Shown one piece after another: positions 1 through 6,696 of a stretch of 7,264 nt of DNA. The position numbers and the translations under genes were made by a program. How positions within the stretch are numbered: position 1 is the first letter of the stretch; each line of letters opens with the position of its first letter. The notes below the pieces were generated by a model that saw nothing but the letters and a program-made list of their open reading frames with translations, made no database searches and was not told where the DNA came from. The stretch spans positions 1-7,264 of the forward strand of contig JACZTQ010000160.1 in the NCBI GenBank assembly GCA_022573605.1. Direction: 5' to 3'. The stretch comes from Pseudomonadota bacterium. GTDB taxonomy: Bacteria; Pseudomonadota; Alphaproteobacteria; Rhodobacterales; Rhodobacteraceae.

Positions 1-1383
1 GCGGAGTACCAGGCCTTCATCGCGCGCCGGGCAAGCTGGCCGGGCCAGGAGGCGCTGGCCCGGGTGGTGACCGGGGTGAGCGCCGAGCCCCATGAGCCGG
101 ACCGGCTGTCGGGCGCGGCGCTGGCGAACTGGCGGCGGATGAGCCGGCTCTGGCGGCGCGACAGGTTCGACCAGGCGGAGCGGCTGCTGGCGCGGATCTC
201 CGGCGACCGGCACAAGCTGGGGGCGCCCGCGATCTGGGCCAAGCGGCGTGAGTTGCTGGCCCGGCGGGCGGCGCGCTCGGGCCGGGCGGAGCTGGGCTAT
301 GAGCTGGCGAGCCGGCATCAACTGGGCGCCGATGACGGGTATATGTATTCCGAGCTGGAATGGCTGGCCGGGTGGATCGCCCTGCGCAAGCTGGGCCGGC
401 CGGTGCAGGCGCTGGCCCATTTCCAGCGCTTCAACGCCAGCGTGGGGACGCCGATCAGCCTGGGCCGCGGCGGCTACTGGCTGGGCCGGACCTACGAGGC
501 GATGGGCGATCCGGCCAATGCCAGCGAGTGGTACCGGGCGGCGGCGGCGCATCAGACCTCGTTCTACGGCCAGCTCGCGGCGGAAAAGCTGGGGGCGGCG
601 GGGGATGCGCGGATCGTCACGGCCGATCTGCCCGACTGGCGGAAGAGCCCGGCGCTGCGTTCGGACGACGTGCGCGCCGGGGTGCTGCTGCACTACGCCG
701 GCGAGCGCAAGCTGGCGTTCCAGGTGTTCAGCCATCTCGGCCGGCGGATGGAGGGGGCGGCGGCGCTGGGGGCGCTGGCGCGGCTGGGGCTGGAGCTGGG
801 CCAGCCGCATTACGCGGTGCGGGTGGCCAAGCACGCGGCGCGCCGGGGCATCCTGATCTATCCGGCCTATTACCCGGTGACCGAACTGGCCGGCTACGCC
901 AGCAAGATCGAGCCCGCCCTGGCGCTGGCGATCGCACGCCAGGAGACCGAGCTGGACCGGCGCGCGATCAGCCCGGCGGGCGCGCGCGGGCTGATGCAGT
1001 TGATGCCGGCGACGGCGAAGAAGGTGGCGGGCCGGATCGGCGAGCCCTATTCGCGCGACCGGCTGCTGGACGACTGGCGCTACAACGCCCGCCTCGGCCA
1101 GAGCTATCTGGCCGAGCAGATCCTCACCTTCGGCGGCTCCTATGTGCTGGCGGCGGCGGCCTATAACGCCGGGCCGCACCGGGTCGATCAGTGGATCGGC
1201 GCCTACGGCGACCCGCGCCTGCCCGGCACCGACATGATCGACTGGATCGAGACCATCCCGTTCGGCGAGACCCGCAACTATGTGCAGCGGGTGATCGAGG
1301 CGCTCTATGTCTACCGCGCCCGGCTCAGCGGCACGGCCGGGCCGATGACCATCGGGCAGGACCTCGCGCGGGGGGTGCGGTAG
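1..1383 (+). CDS. slt: Soluble lytic murein transglycosylase (Slt70-like), 5' end missing
   Basis: This periplasmic enzyme cleaves the MurNAc-GlcNAc bond of peptidoglycan non-hydrolytically, leaving 1,6-anhydro-MurNAc ends, and serves in wall turnover. The frame is open to the first base, so the first in-frame start inside the window (near 64) is not the real start; the signal peptide and part of the helical domain lie outside. The visible 460 residues give an alpha-helical, TPR-like region (about 1-295) followed by the catalytic SLT domain (about 300-440). Counting from the window edge, the catalytic glutamate is E315 in the ARQETELD segment (the family usually has ES here; this one has ET). 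GLMQLMP lies at 330-336, the AYNAGP motif at 387-392 and the ETRNYVQRV motif at 423-431. All the expected SLT motifs are present, so the enzyme should be active. Its TAG stop is the first part of a palindromic repeat. Confidence 0.93.
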   Translation, partial: AEYQAFIARRASWPGQEALARVVTGVSAEPHEPDRLSGAALANWRRMSRLWRRDRFDQAERLLARISGDRHKLGAPAIWAKRRELLARRAARSGRAELGYELASRHQLGADDGYMYSELEWLAGWIALRKLGRPVQALAHFQRFNASVGTPISLGRGGYWLGRTYEAMGDPANASEWYRAAAAHQTSFYGQLAAEKLGAAGDARIVTADLPDWRKSPALRSDDVRAGVLLHYAGERKLAFQVFSHLGRRMEGAAALGALARLGLELGQPHYAVRVAKHAARRGILIYPAYYPVTELAGYASKIEPALALAIARQETELDRRAISPAGARGLMQLMPATAKKVAGRIGEPYSRDRLLDDWRYNARLGQSYLAEQILTFGGSYVLAAAAYNAGPHRVDQWIGAYGDPRLPGTDMIDWIETIPFGETRNYVQRVIEALYVYRARLSGTAGPMTIGQDLARGVR

Positions 1384-1442
1384 GGCGGACATGATTGTCC
1401 GCCTTGTGTGTGGTAACGGCGGACAATCATGTCGGCCCTACC
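1379..1442. repeat. REP-like palindromic doublet, copy 1
   Basis: Two arms (1379-1403 and 1418-1442) are inverted with respect to each other and separated by 14 bases; they pair over 25 positions with one mismatch. Each arm is itself a hairpin: in the left arm GGCGGACA and TGTCCGCC flank a 4-base loop. This nested layout is typical of REP/BIME-type elements. The left arm is identical over all 25 bases to the left arm of the copy at 4083. The TAG stop codon of the transglycosylase (1381-1383) lies inside the element. Once transcribed, the structure could also protect the 3' end or stop transcription, but no T-tract follows. Confidence 0.85.
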
Positions 1443-1476
1443 ATCCGACGCCGCGATGGCTTGACGGGGCTTTCCA

Positions 1477-1508
1477 TCGGGCCACGTCTCGACCATGATT
1501 TGGCCCGA
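1477..1508 (+). promoter_or_regulatory. Hairpin in the leader just before the dehalogenase ribosome binding site
   Basis: TCGGGCCA (1477-1484) and TGGCCCGA (1501-1508) form a perfect 8-bp stem with a 16-base loop. The stem ends one base before the AGGAGG Shine-Dalgarno sequence (1510-1515) of the gene starting at 1523. The position suggests an RNA structure affecting translation or message stability, or a protein binding site. At this GC content an 8-bp stem may also arise by chance. Confidence 0.35.
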
Positions 1509-1522
1509 CAGGAGGAACCCCG

Positions 1523-2209
1523 ATGCCCATCACGACCTGTGTTTTCGATGCCTATGGAACCCTTTTCGACGTCGCCGCCGCGGCGCGCATCGCCGCCGCC
1601 GAGCCGGGGCGCGAAGCCTTCGCCGCGAAATGGCCGGAGATCTCGAACACCTGGCGGCTCAAGCAGTTGCAGTACACCTGGCTGCGGGCCACGGCGGGGG
1701 TGCATACCGGCTTCTGGCAGGTGACCCAGGACGGGCTCGACTACGCGCTGGAGGCCCACGGGCTTGCCGATCCGGGGCTGCGCGAGCGACTGTTGCAACT
1801 CTACTGGGAACTCCAAGCCTACCCGGAGGTGCCGGCGATGCTCAAGGCGCTGAAGGCGCAGGGCCTCAATACCGCGATCCTGTCGAACGGCACCCCGGAC
1901 ATGCTGGCGGGCGCGGCCAACCACGCCGGCATCGGCGATCATCTGGACGCGGTGCTGTCGGTGGAGACGGTGGGGGTGTTCAAGCCGCACCGCTCGGTCT
2001 ACGCCATGGTCGGCGAGCATTTCGGCTGCGCCCGGCGCGAGGTGCTGTTCGTCTCGTCGAACTGCTGGGACGCCTGCGTGGCCTCGGGCCAGGGGTTCCT
2101 GACCGCCTGGGCCAACCGGGCCGGCGAACCGCTGGACCGGCTGCCGTGGAAGCCGAAGCATATCCTCGAGGACCTGACGACGATCCCCGAGATCGCCGCG
2201 GCCCAATGA
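1523..2209 (+). CDS. L-2-haloacid dehalogenase, type II (HAD superfamily)
   Basis: The family hydrolyses L-2-haloalkanoic acids to D-2-hydroxy acids plus halide through an aspartyl-ester intermediate, in the cytoplasm. The 228 residues are the usual length, and every key residue of the well-studied Pseudomonas L-DEX enzyme has a counterpart: nucleophile D9 and T13 in DAYGTLFD, halide-site R45 in WRLKQLQYTWL, S121-N122 in LSNG, K154 and Y160 in the VFKPH...VY segment, and S178, N180 and D183 in SSNCWDA. The SSN-x-WDA signature separates true dehalogenases from general HAD phosphatases. The start is supported by a strong AGGAGG at 1510-1515, seven bases before the ATG. It is the first gene of a probable three-gene operon. 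The natural substrate cannot be read from sequence; many such enzymes in unpolluted-habitat bacteria have unknown physiological roles. Confidence 0.92.
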   Translation: MPITTCVFDAYGTLFDVAAAARIAAAEPGREAFAAKWPEISNTWRLKQLQYTWLRATAGVHTGFWQVTQDGLDYALEAHGLADPGLRERLLQLYWELQAYPEVPAMLKALKAQGLNTAILSNGTPDMLAGAANHAGIGDHLDAVLSVETVGVFKPHRSVYAMVGEHFGCARREVLFVSSNCWDACVASGQGFLTAWANRAGEPLDRLPWKPKHILEDLTTIPEIAAAQ

Positions 2210-2222
2210 CTTTATACCTCTC

Positions 2223-2256
2223 GTGACCCGGTATTTGCCATGACCAGGTATTTCGG
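2223..2256 (+). repeat. Imperfect 17-base tandem duplication across the hydrolase start
   Basis: Two adjacent 17-base units (2223-2239 and 2240-2256) agree at 12 of 17 positions, including 12 of 13 in the core TGACC-n-GGTATTT. The first unit begins GTGACC and the second ATGACC, the latter being the start of the alpha/beta hydrolase. It looks like an old short duplication that reshaped the start region; chance similarity is possible. Confidence 0.4.
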
Positions 2257-3094
2257 GGCGCCGGACGGGCGGCGGCTGGCCTATCAGGATACCGGCGGCG
2301 CCGGCCCGGTGGTGCTGTGCCTGGCCGGGCTGACCCGGAGCGCCCGCGATTTCGCCGGGCTGGCGGCGCATCTGGCGGGGCGCGAGGGACGGGGCTACCG
2401 GGTGCTGCGGCTCGACGCGCGCGGGCGGGGCCTGAGCGAATGGGCCGGCGACCCGGTGGCCGAATACACCGTGCCGGTCGAGGCCGGCGACGCGCTGGCG
2501 CTGCTCGATCATCTGGAGGTTCGCCGCGCCGCGATCATCGGCACCTCGCGCGGCGGCATCCTGGGGCTGGTGATCGGCGCCACCGCGCCAAAGCGGCTGA
2601 GCTGCCTGGTGCTGAACGACATCGGCCCGGTGATCGAGCCGCGCGGGCTCGACAACATCATGGGTTATCTCGGCATCGAGCCCAAGGCGGCGAGCTTCGA
2701 GGCCATGGCGGTGGCGCTGGAGCGGGCCATGGGCGCGGAATTCCCCGACCTCTCGTCCCGGCAATGGCTGGGCTTCGCCCGGACCATCTACCACGACCAG
2801 GGCGGGCGGCCCCGGCTGAGCTATGACGCGCGGCTGCGCGATGCGGTCGAGGCGGCGATCGAGGCCGCCCCGGCCGATCTGTGGCCGTTGTTCGACGCGC
2901 TGGCCGGGCTGGCGATCCTGACCGTGCGGGGCGGCAACTCCGATATCCTGTCGGCGGAGACGCTGGCCGAGATGGCCCGGCGGCGGCCCGACATGGCCCA
3001 TGTCACGGTTCCGAACCGGGGCCATGCGCCGTTCCTCGACGAGCCGGCGGCGGTGGCCGCGATCGATAAATTCCTGGAGAGGCATGCCGGATGA
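2240..3094 (+). CDS. Alpha/beta hydrolase
   Basis: A 284-residue single-domain alpha/beta hydrolase with a complete catalytic triad: nucleophile S103 in the elbow GTSRGG, acid D235 in GGNSD, and H262 in NRGHAP. The loop around 29-34 (AGLTR) takes the place of the usual HGxP oxyanion segment, and the LDARGRGLSEW stretch (58-68) is typical of this superfamily. A cap of helices spans about 130-215. There is no signal peptide, so it is probably cytoplasmic. The fold covers esterases, C-C hydrolases, lactonases and others, and sequence alone does not choose between them. The ATG at 2240 lies 30 bases after the dehalogenase stop; no upstream in-frame start is possible because that stop is in the same frame. 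No clear Shine-Dalgarno precedes it, suggesting dependence on translation of the upstream gene. Its stop overlaps the next start as ATGA. Confidence 0.88.
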   Translation: MTRYFGAPDGRRLAYQDTGGAGPVVLCLAGLTRSARDFAGLAAHLAGREGRGYRVLRLDARGRGLSEWAGDPVAEYTVPVEAGDALALLDHLEVRRAAIIGTSRGGILGLVIGATAPKRLSCLVLNDIGPVIEPRGLDNIMGYLGIEPKAASFEAMAVALERAMGAEFPDLSSRQWLGFARTIYHDQGGRPRLSYDARLRDAVEAAIEAAPADLWPLFDALAGLAILTVRGGNSDILSAETLAEMARRRPDMAHVTVPNRGHAPFLDEPAAVAAIDKFLERHAG

Positions 3095-4074
3095 CCGAGG
3101 CAATCGGCATCGACGATATCCGCGCCGCGCAGCGCCGGCTGGCGGGCGTGGCGCGGGTCACGCCGCTGCTCGAGAGCCCGTTCCTCAATGCCTTGGCGGG
3201 GCGCCGCGTGCTGGTCAAGGCCGAATGCCTGCAACGCACCGGCAGCTTCAAGTTCCGGGGCGGCTGGTCGGCGCTCTCGGCCCTGCCCGAGGCAGCGCGC
3301 AAACGCGGCGTGATCGCTTTTTCCAGCGGCAACCACGCGCAGGGGGTGGCCCATGCGGCGGAGTTGCTGGGGGTGCCGGCGGTGATCGTGATGCCCGACG
3401 ACGCACCGGTGCTGAAACTCGCCAACACCCGCGCCCATGGGGCCGAGGTGGTGCTCTACGACCGGCGCGGCGGCGAGAACCGCGAGGAGATTGGCGGGCG
3501 GATTGCGGCGGAGCGTGGGCTGACCCTGATCCGGCCCTTCGACGAGCCGACGGTGATGGCGGGCCAGGGAACCTGCGGGCTGGAGATCGCGGCACAGGCA
3601 CGCGAGGCTGGGGTGGAGAAAGCCGACGTGCTGGTCTGTTGCGGCGGCGGCGGGCTCACCTCGGGCATCGCGGTGGCGCTGGAATCGGAAGCGCCGGGGC
3701 TGCGGGTGCGGCCCTGCGAGCCGGTGGGCTTCGACGATGCGGCGCGCTCGCTGGCCACCGGTGAGCGCCAGTCGAACCCGTCGGAGAGCGGGTCAATCTG
3801 CGATGCCATCCTGTCCCCCTCGCTGGGCGAGATGACATTCCGGATCCTGAAGCGGCTGGCCGGGCCGGGGCTGGCGGTAACGGACGAGCAGGCTCTGAGG
3901 GCGATGGGCCAGGCTTTCCTGCGCCTGAAGATCGTCGCCGAGCCCGGCGGTGCGGTGGCGCTGGCGGCGGCGCTCTACCGGGCGGACGAGATCGAGGGCG
4001 ACGCGGTGATCTGCACGGTGAGCGGCGGCAATGTCGATCCGGCGATGTTCGCCCGCGCGCTGGAGACGTTGTGA
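3091..4074 (+). CDS. Threonine/serine dehydratase-like PLP enzyme (fold type II, no ACT domain)
   Basis: The family removes water and ammonia from L-threonine, L-serine or hydroxyaspartate-type amino acids to give 2-oxo acids, or racemises serine. Visible features are the PLP Schiff-base lysine K54 in TGSFKFRG, SGNHAQG at 79-85 as substrate loop, the phosphate-binding glycine loop CGGGG at 184-188, and S311 in VSGGN at the pyridine nitrogen. E210 with D215/D216 and the EPGGA segment at 284 match the metal-site region of serine racemase and related dehydratases. At 327 residues it ends after the catalytic domain, so it lacks the ACT regulatory domain of biosynthetic IlvA and resembles catabolic TdcB, serine racemase or EutB-type enzymes. 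GGAGAGG at 3076-3082 is a good ribosome binding site, and a 4-base ATGA overlap with the hydrolase shows translational coupling. The exact substrate is unknown. Confidence 0.9.
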   Translation: MTEAIGIDDIRAAQRRLAGVARVTPLLESPFLNALAGRRVLVKAECLQRTGSFKFRGGWSALSALPEAARKRGVIAFSSGNHAQGVAHAAELLGVPAVIVMPDDAPVLKLANTRAHGAEVVLYDRRGGENREEIGGRIAAERGLTLIRPFDEPTVMAGQGTCGLEIAAQAREAGVEKADVLVCCGGGGLTSGIAVALESEAPGLRVRPCEPVGFDDAARSLATGERQSNPSESGSICDAILSPSLGEMTFRILKRLAGPGLAVTDEQALRAMGQAFLRLKIVAEPGGAVALAAALYRADEIEGDAVICTVSGGNVDPAMFARALETL

Positions 4075-4082
4075 GGCGGATT

Positions 4083-4148
4083 GGTAGGGCGGACATGATT
4101 GTCCGCCCTGTAGGTTAGACGACGGCGGACAACAACGTCCGCCCTACC
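4083..4148. repeat. REP-like palindromic doublet, copy 2
   Basis: This copy has the same design as the one at 1379. The arms 4083-4107 and 4124-4148 are inverted, separated by 16 bases, and pair at 22 of 25 positions. The left arm is identical to that of copy 1; the right arm differs in its central bases (AACAACGT). It fills almost all the space between the stop codons of two convergent genes (dehydratase ending at 4074, cysK ending at 4152), a common place for REP elements. It may act as a two-way transcription barrier. Confidence 0.85.
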
Positions 4149-4151
4149 GGG

Positions 4152-5135
<984 letters not shown>

Positions 5136-5168
5136 GGGAAATCCCCCTTCAGGTTAACGGGCCGACCG

Positions 5169-5197
5169 AGTATGGCGACTCATCACGAGTTTGTGAA
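5169..5197 (-). promoter_or_regulatory. Candidate sigma-70-type promoter of cysK
   Basis: Read on the - strand, TTCACA (5192-5197) matches the -35 consensus at 5 of 6 positions. After a 17-base spacer, CATACT (5169-5174) matches the -10 consensus at 4 of 6. Transcription would begin near 5162, leaving a leader of about 26 bases that contains the ribosome binding site. The spacer holds a short palindrome, ACTC-ATCAC-GAGT (5178-5190), possibly an operator but too short to be sure. Confidence 0.5.
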
Positions 5198-5496
5198 TGG
5201 CGGAGTGGCTTGCCGGGCGATCCGGCGGCGGGCCATTTCAGCGCTGGCGGAAGGCGGCGCAACAGGGGCGGAACCCGGCGGCTCGGCACGAATGCCCGGG
5301 GCTGGAGCAGGTTCCCCCGGGCAGGGCCCCTCGACCGTCTCGGGTTATCCGATCTATTTTCGGCTTTATTTTGGCCGGCTACGCGACTATATGGTGGCTT
5401 GGATTACCCCTTGATACCGTCAGTTGCGCCCCGCGCCCGGTTCTCGGAGCGCGTCAGAGCTTTGTCCGGCACGGCAAGATGAGAAGGTTCGACGAC
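5198..5496. other. Intergenic region upstream of trcR
   Basis: About 300 bases between the divergent cysK promoter and trcR show no convincing gene, RNA gene or repeat. The left part (5200-5340) is GC-rich and bland. The stretch 5341-5420 is richer in A and T (TATTTT, TTTATT, TATATG) and is the likeliest site of the trcR promoter. The best pair, TTTATT (5365-5370) with TATATG (5388-5393) at 17-base spacing, is weak. No TTAA-n7-TTAA CtrA box was seen. An open frame continuous with trcR runs through part of it, but its translation lacks protein character. Confidence 0.5.
5481..5487 (+). promoter_or_regulatory. trcR: Ribosome binding site deciding the trcR start
   Basis: GAGAAGG lies nine bases before the ATG at 5497. 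This spacing favours 5497 over the in-frame ATG at 5479, which overlaps the site and would add six residues (MRRFDD) not expected in the family. Confidence 0.6.
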
Positions 5497-6252
5497 ATGA
5501 CCGATCTGCCCCTGATGCCCAAGGCGACCGCCGTCTGGCTGGTCGACAACACCACCCTGACCTTCCGCCAGATCGGCGATTTCTGCGGCATGCACGAGCT
5601 CGAGATCGCCGGCGTCGCCGATGGCGAGGTGGCGGTCGGTATCAAGGGCTTCGATCCGATCACCAACAACCAGCTCACCGCCAACGACATCCAGGGCTGC
5701 GAGGCCGATCCGGTGGCCCGCCTCACCCTGCTGAAGCACGAGCTGGCGCCGCCGCAGAAACGCCGCGGGCCGCGCTATACACCGGTCTCGAAGCGCCAGG
5801 ACCGGCCCTCGGCGATCGCCTGGCTGGTGCGCTACCACCCGGAGATGGAGGACAGCCAGATCGGCAAGCTGGTCGGCACCACCAAGCCGACGATCCAGTC
5901 GATCCGCAACCGCAGTCATTGGAACATCTCCGCCATCCAGCCGGTCGATCCGGTGGCGCTGGGGCTGTGCAAGCAGCTCGACCTGGACGCGGCGGTGATC
6001 AAGGCGGCGGCGAAGAAGGCCAAGGCGAAGGAGCCGGTGCCCTCGGCCGAGGAGCGGATCAGCCTGATGTCGACCGCCGAGTCGCTGATGACGCCCGGCG
6101 AGCCCCATGCGCCGCACCGGCTTTCGGCGTTCGAGAACTTCGGCCTCGACGATCGGCGCGGCGCCGGCAAGGCCGCCGCGAAGATCGACCCGGACTCGCT
6201 GTTCAACCTGCCGAAGACGGGCAAGGACGACGACGAGGAAGAAGAGACCTGA
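5497..6252 (+). CDS. trcR: Cell-cycle transcriptional regulator TrcR (DUF1013 family)
   Basis: The 251-residue protein begins with the family's characteristic N-terminus, LMPKATAVWLVDNTTLTF (5-22), which also confirms the start. DUF1013 proteins are found almost only in Alphaproteobacteria and are annotated as cell-cycle transcription regulators. Two helix-turn-helix-like segments can be seen: about 20-42 (TFRQIGDFCGMHELEIAGVA) and about 105-142 (AIAWLVRYHPEMEDSQIGKL, then TTKPTIQSIRNRSHW), joined by a region with a basic KRRGPRY stretch (89-95). A lysine/alanine-rich stretch at 169-179 may form a charged helix, and the protein ends in the acidic tail KDDDEEEET. The family's role in transcription is known only in outline; DNA or RNA polymerase binding here is inferred. 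It stands alone, divergent from cysK and convergent with the small membrane protein gene. Confidence 0.88.
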   Translation: MTDLPLMPKATAVWLVDNTTLTFRQIGDFCGMHELEIAGVADGEVAVGIKGFDPITNNQLTANDIQGCEADPVARLTLLKHELAPPQKRRGPRYTPVSKRQDRPSAIAWLVRYHPEMEDSQIGKLVGTTKPTIQSIRNRSHWNISAIQPVDPVALGLCKQLDLDAAVIKAAAKKAKAKEPVPSAEERISLMSTAESLMTPGEPHAPHRLSAFENFGLDDRRGAGKAAAKIDPDSLFNLPKTGKDDDEEEET

Positions 6253-6275
6253 GGCGCGGGCAACTTACCGTGATC

Positions 6276-6294
6276 TCCCGGCCTTGCGCCGGGA
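6276..6294 (+). terminator. trcR: Possible factor-dependent terminator hairpin after trcR
   Basis: TCCCGGC and GCCGGGA form a 7-bp stem around the 5-base loop CTTGC, starting 24 bases after the trcR stop. No T-run follows, so it is not a standard intrinsic terminator. It could be a 3' stabilising structure or a barrier. Confidence 0.35.
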
Positions 6295-6325
6295 CCTCGG
6301 CCCTGTTCGCGCGTACCGGCGCGAG

Positions 6326-6347
6326 GCCCCGGCTCGGGGGCCGGGGC
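6326..6347. terminator. Strong GC hairpin between convergent genes
   Basis: GCCCCGGC (6326-6333) and GCCGGGGC (6340-6347) form a perfect 8-bp all-GC stem with a 6-base loop, between the ends of trcR and the small membrane protein gene. It is symmetric and could slow transcription from either side, but it lacks a T-tract. Confidence 0.35.
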
Positions 6348-6360
6348 GTTGGCGGCTTTC

Positions 6361-6385
6361 GGCGGATTGCCAACCCACCCTACGG
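6361..6385 (-). repeat. Divergent single arm of the REP-like family
   Basis: On the - strand the element reads GTAGGGTGGG at one end and TCCGCC at the other, the same ends as the arms at 1379 and 4083 (GTAGGGCGGA ... TCCGCC), with a different centre. The centre can again fold on itself (GGGTT-GGC-AATCC with one G-T pair). No inverted partner arm is evident, so it is a solo element. The TAG stop of the small membrane protein gene (6380-6382) lies inside it. Confidence 0.45.
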
Positions 6386-6601
6386 CGCCAGGATCAGCCC
6401 GATCACGGTGATCGCCAGGCCGATGAAGGCCACCCCCACGGCGGCCATGTTCAGCACCACCAGGGCGCGCAGCTCCGCCGGCACGGTGGCGTCGTCGGAA
6501 TCGGTCTCGCGCAGCCGCCGGGCGCGGCGGAAGAACCACGCGATACCGGCGAGGCCGGCCAGCGTGGTGGCGACGCCGGTGTAGAAGACCAGGGTCATCA
6601 T
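6380..6601 (-). CDS. Small two-helix membrane protein, unknown function
   Basis: I do not recognise this 73-residue protein. It has a hydrophobic N-terminal helix (about 3-23, TLVFYTGVATTLAGLAGIAW), then a basic patch FFRRARRLR followed by an acidic ETDSDD stretch, then a second hydrophobic segment (about 47-72, ALVVLNMAAVGVAFIGLAIT onward). The RRARR patch after helix 1 suggests that the loop is cytoplasmic and both ends are periplasmic. The start was placed at the paired ATGs (6596-6601) because the first helix begins directly after them. No convincing Shine-Dalgarno is present. A longer version from 6700 would overlap the FkbH-like stop as ATGA and add 33 residues, but that part lies in differently composed DNA and lacks clear protein character. 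The helix pattern and GC-rich codons make a real gene likely. Confidence 0.6.
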   Translation of the reverse strand: MMTLVFYTGVATTLAGLAGIAWFFRRARRLRETDSDDATVPAELRALVVLNMAAVGVAFIGLAITVIGLILAP

Positions 6602-6655
6602 GGCGCGGCCGCCGGCAATACAAACACGATTTGCATGCACCCGGGAAACCACGGC

Positions 6656-6672
6656 TTGTCTCAAAGAGACAA
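6656..6672. terminator. Hairpin after the FkbH-like gene
   Basis: TTGTCTC (6656-6662) and GAGACAA (6666-6672) form a perfect 7-bp stem with a 3-base loop, 24 bases beyond the FkbH-like stop on the - strand. It is well placed to end that transcript, but no T-run follows (the next bases read GCCGTGG), so intrinsic termination is doubtful. It could instead be an operator or an old junction palindrome. Confidence 0.4.
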
Positions 6673-6696
6673 TTGCATCTTTGGCCGGTTGAAGGA

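Noticed and set aside
248..1166. Two overlapping + strand frames within the transglycosylase gene
   Set aside because: Both are out-of-frame shadows with low-complexity R/G/A/W/P-rich translations.
1461..1499. TTGACG as a -35 box for the dehalogenase operon
   Set aside because: No acceptable -10 box lies 16-18 bases downstream (ACGTCT at 17 bases); the nearest, CATGAT, is about 27 bases away.
1427..3103. A 558-codon open frame on the - strand opposite the dehalogenase and hydrolase genes
   Set aside because: Its translation is rich in R, H, Q and G with no recognisable domain, as expected for the antisense of GC-rich genes. The + strand genes have complete catalytic motifs.
5399..5439. TTGGAT and TTGATA as -35 boxes for trcR
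   Set aside because: The sequences at the proper spacing (AGTTGC and a GC-only stretch) do not resemble a -10 box.
5197..5496. A 100-codon N-terminal extension of trcR
   Set aside because: The extension has no protein character, the family begins near LMPKATAVWLVD, and a ribosome binding site precedes the ATG at 5497.
5404..6117. A 237-codon open frame on the - strand opposite trcR
   Set aside because: Its translation is R/L/H/Q-rich shadow sequence, while trcR on the + strand matches a known family from its first residues.
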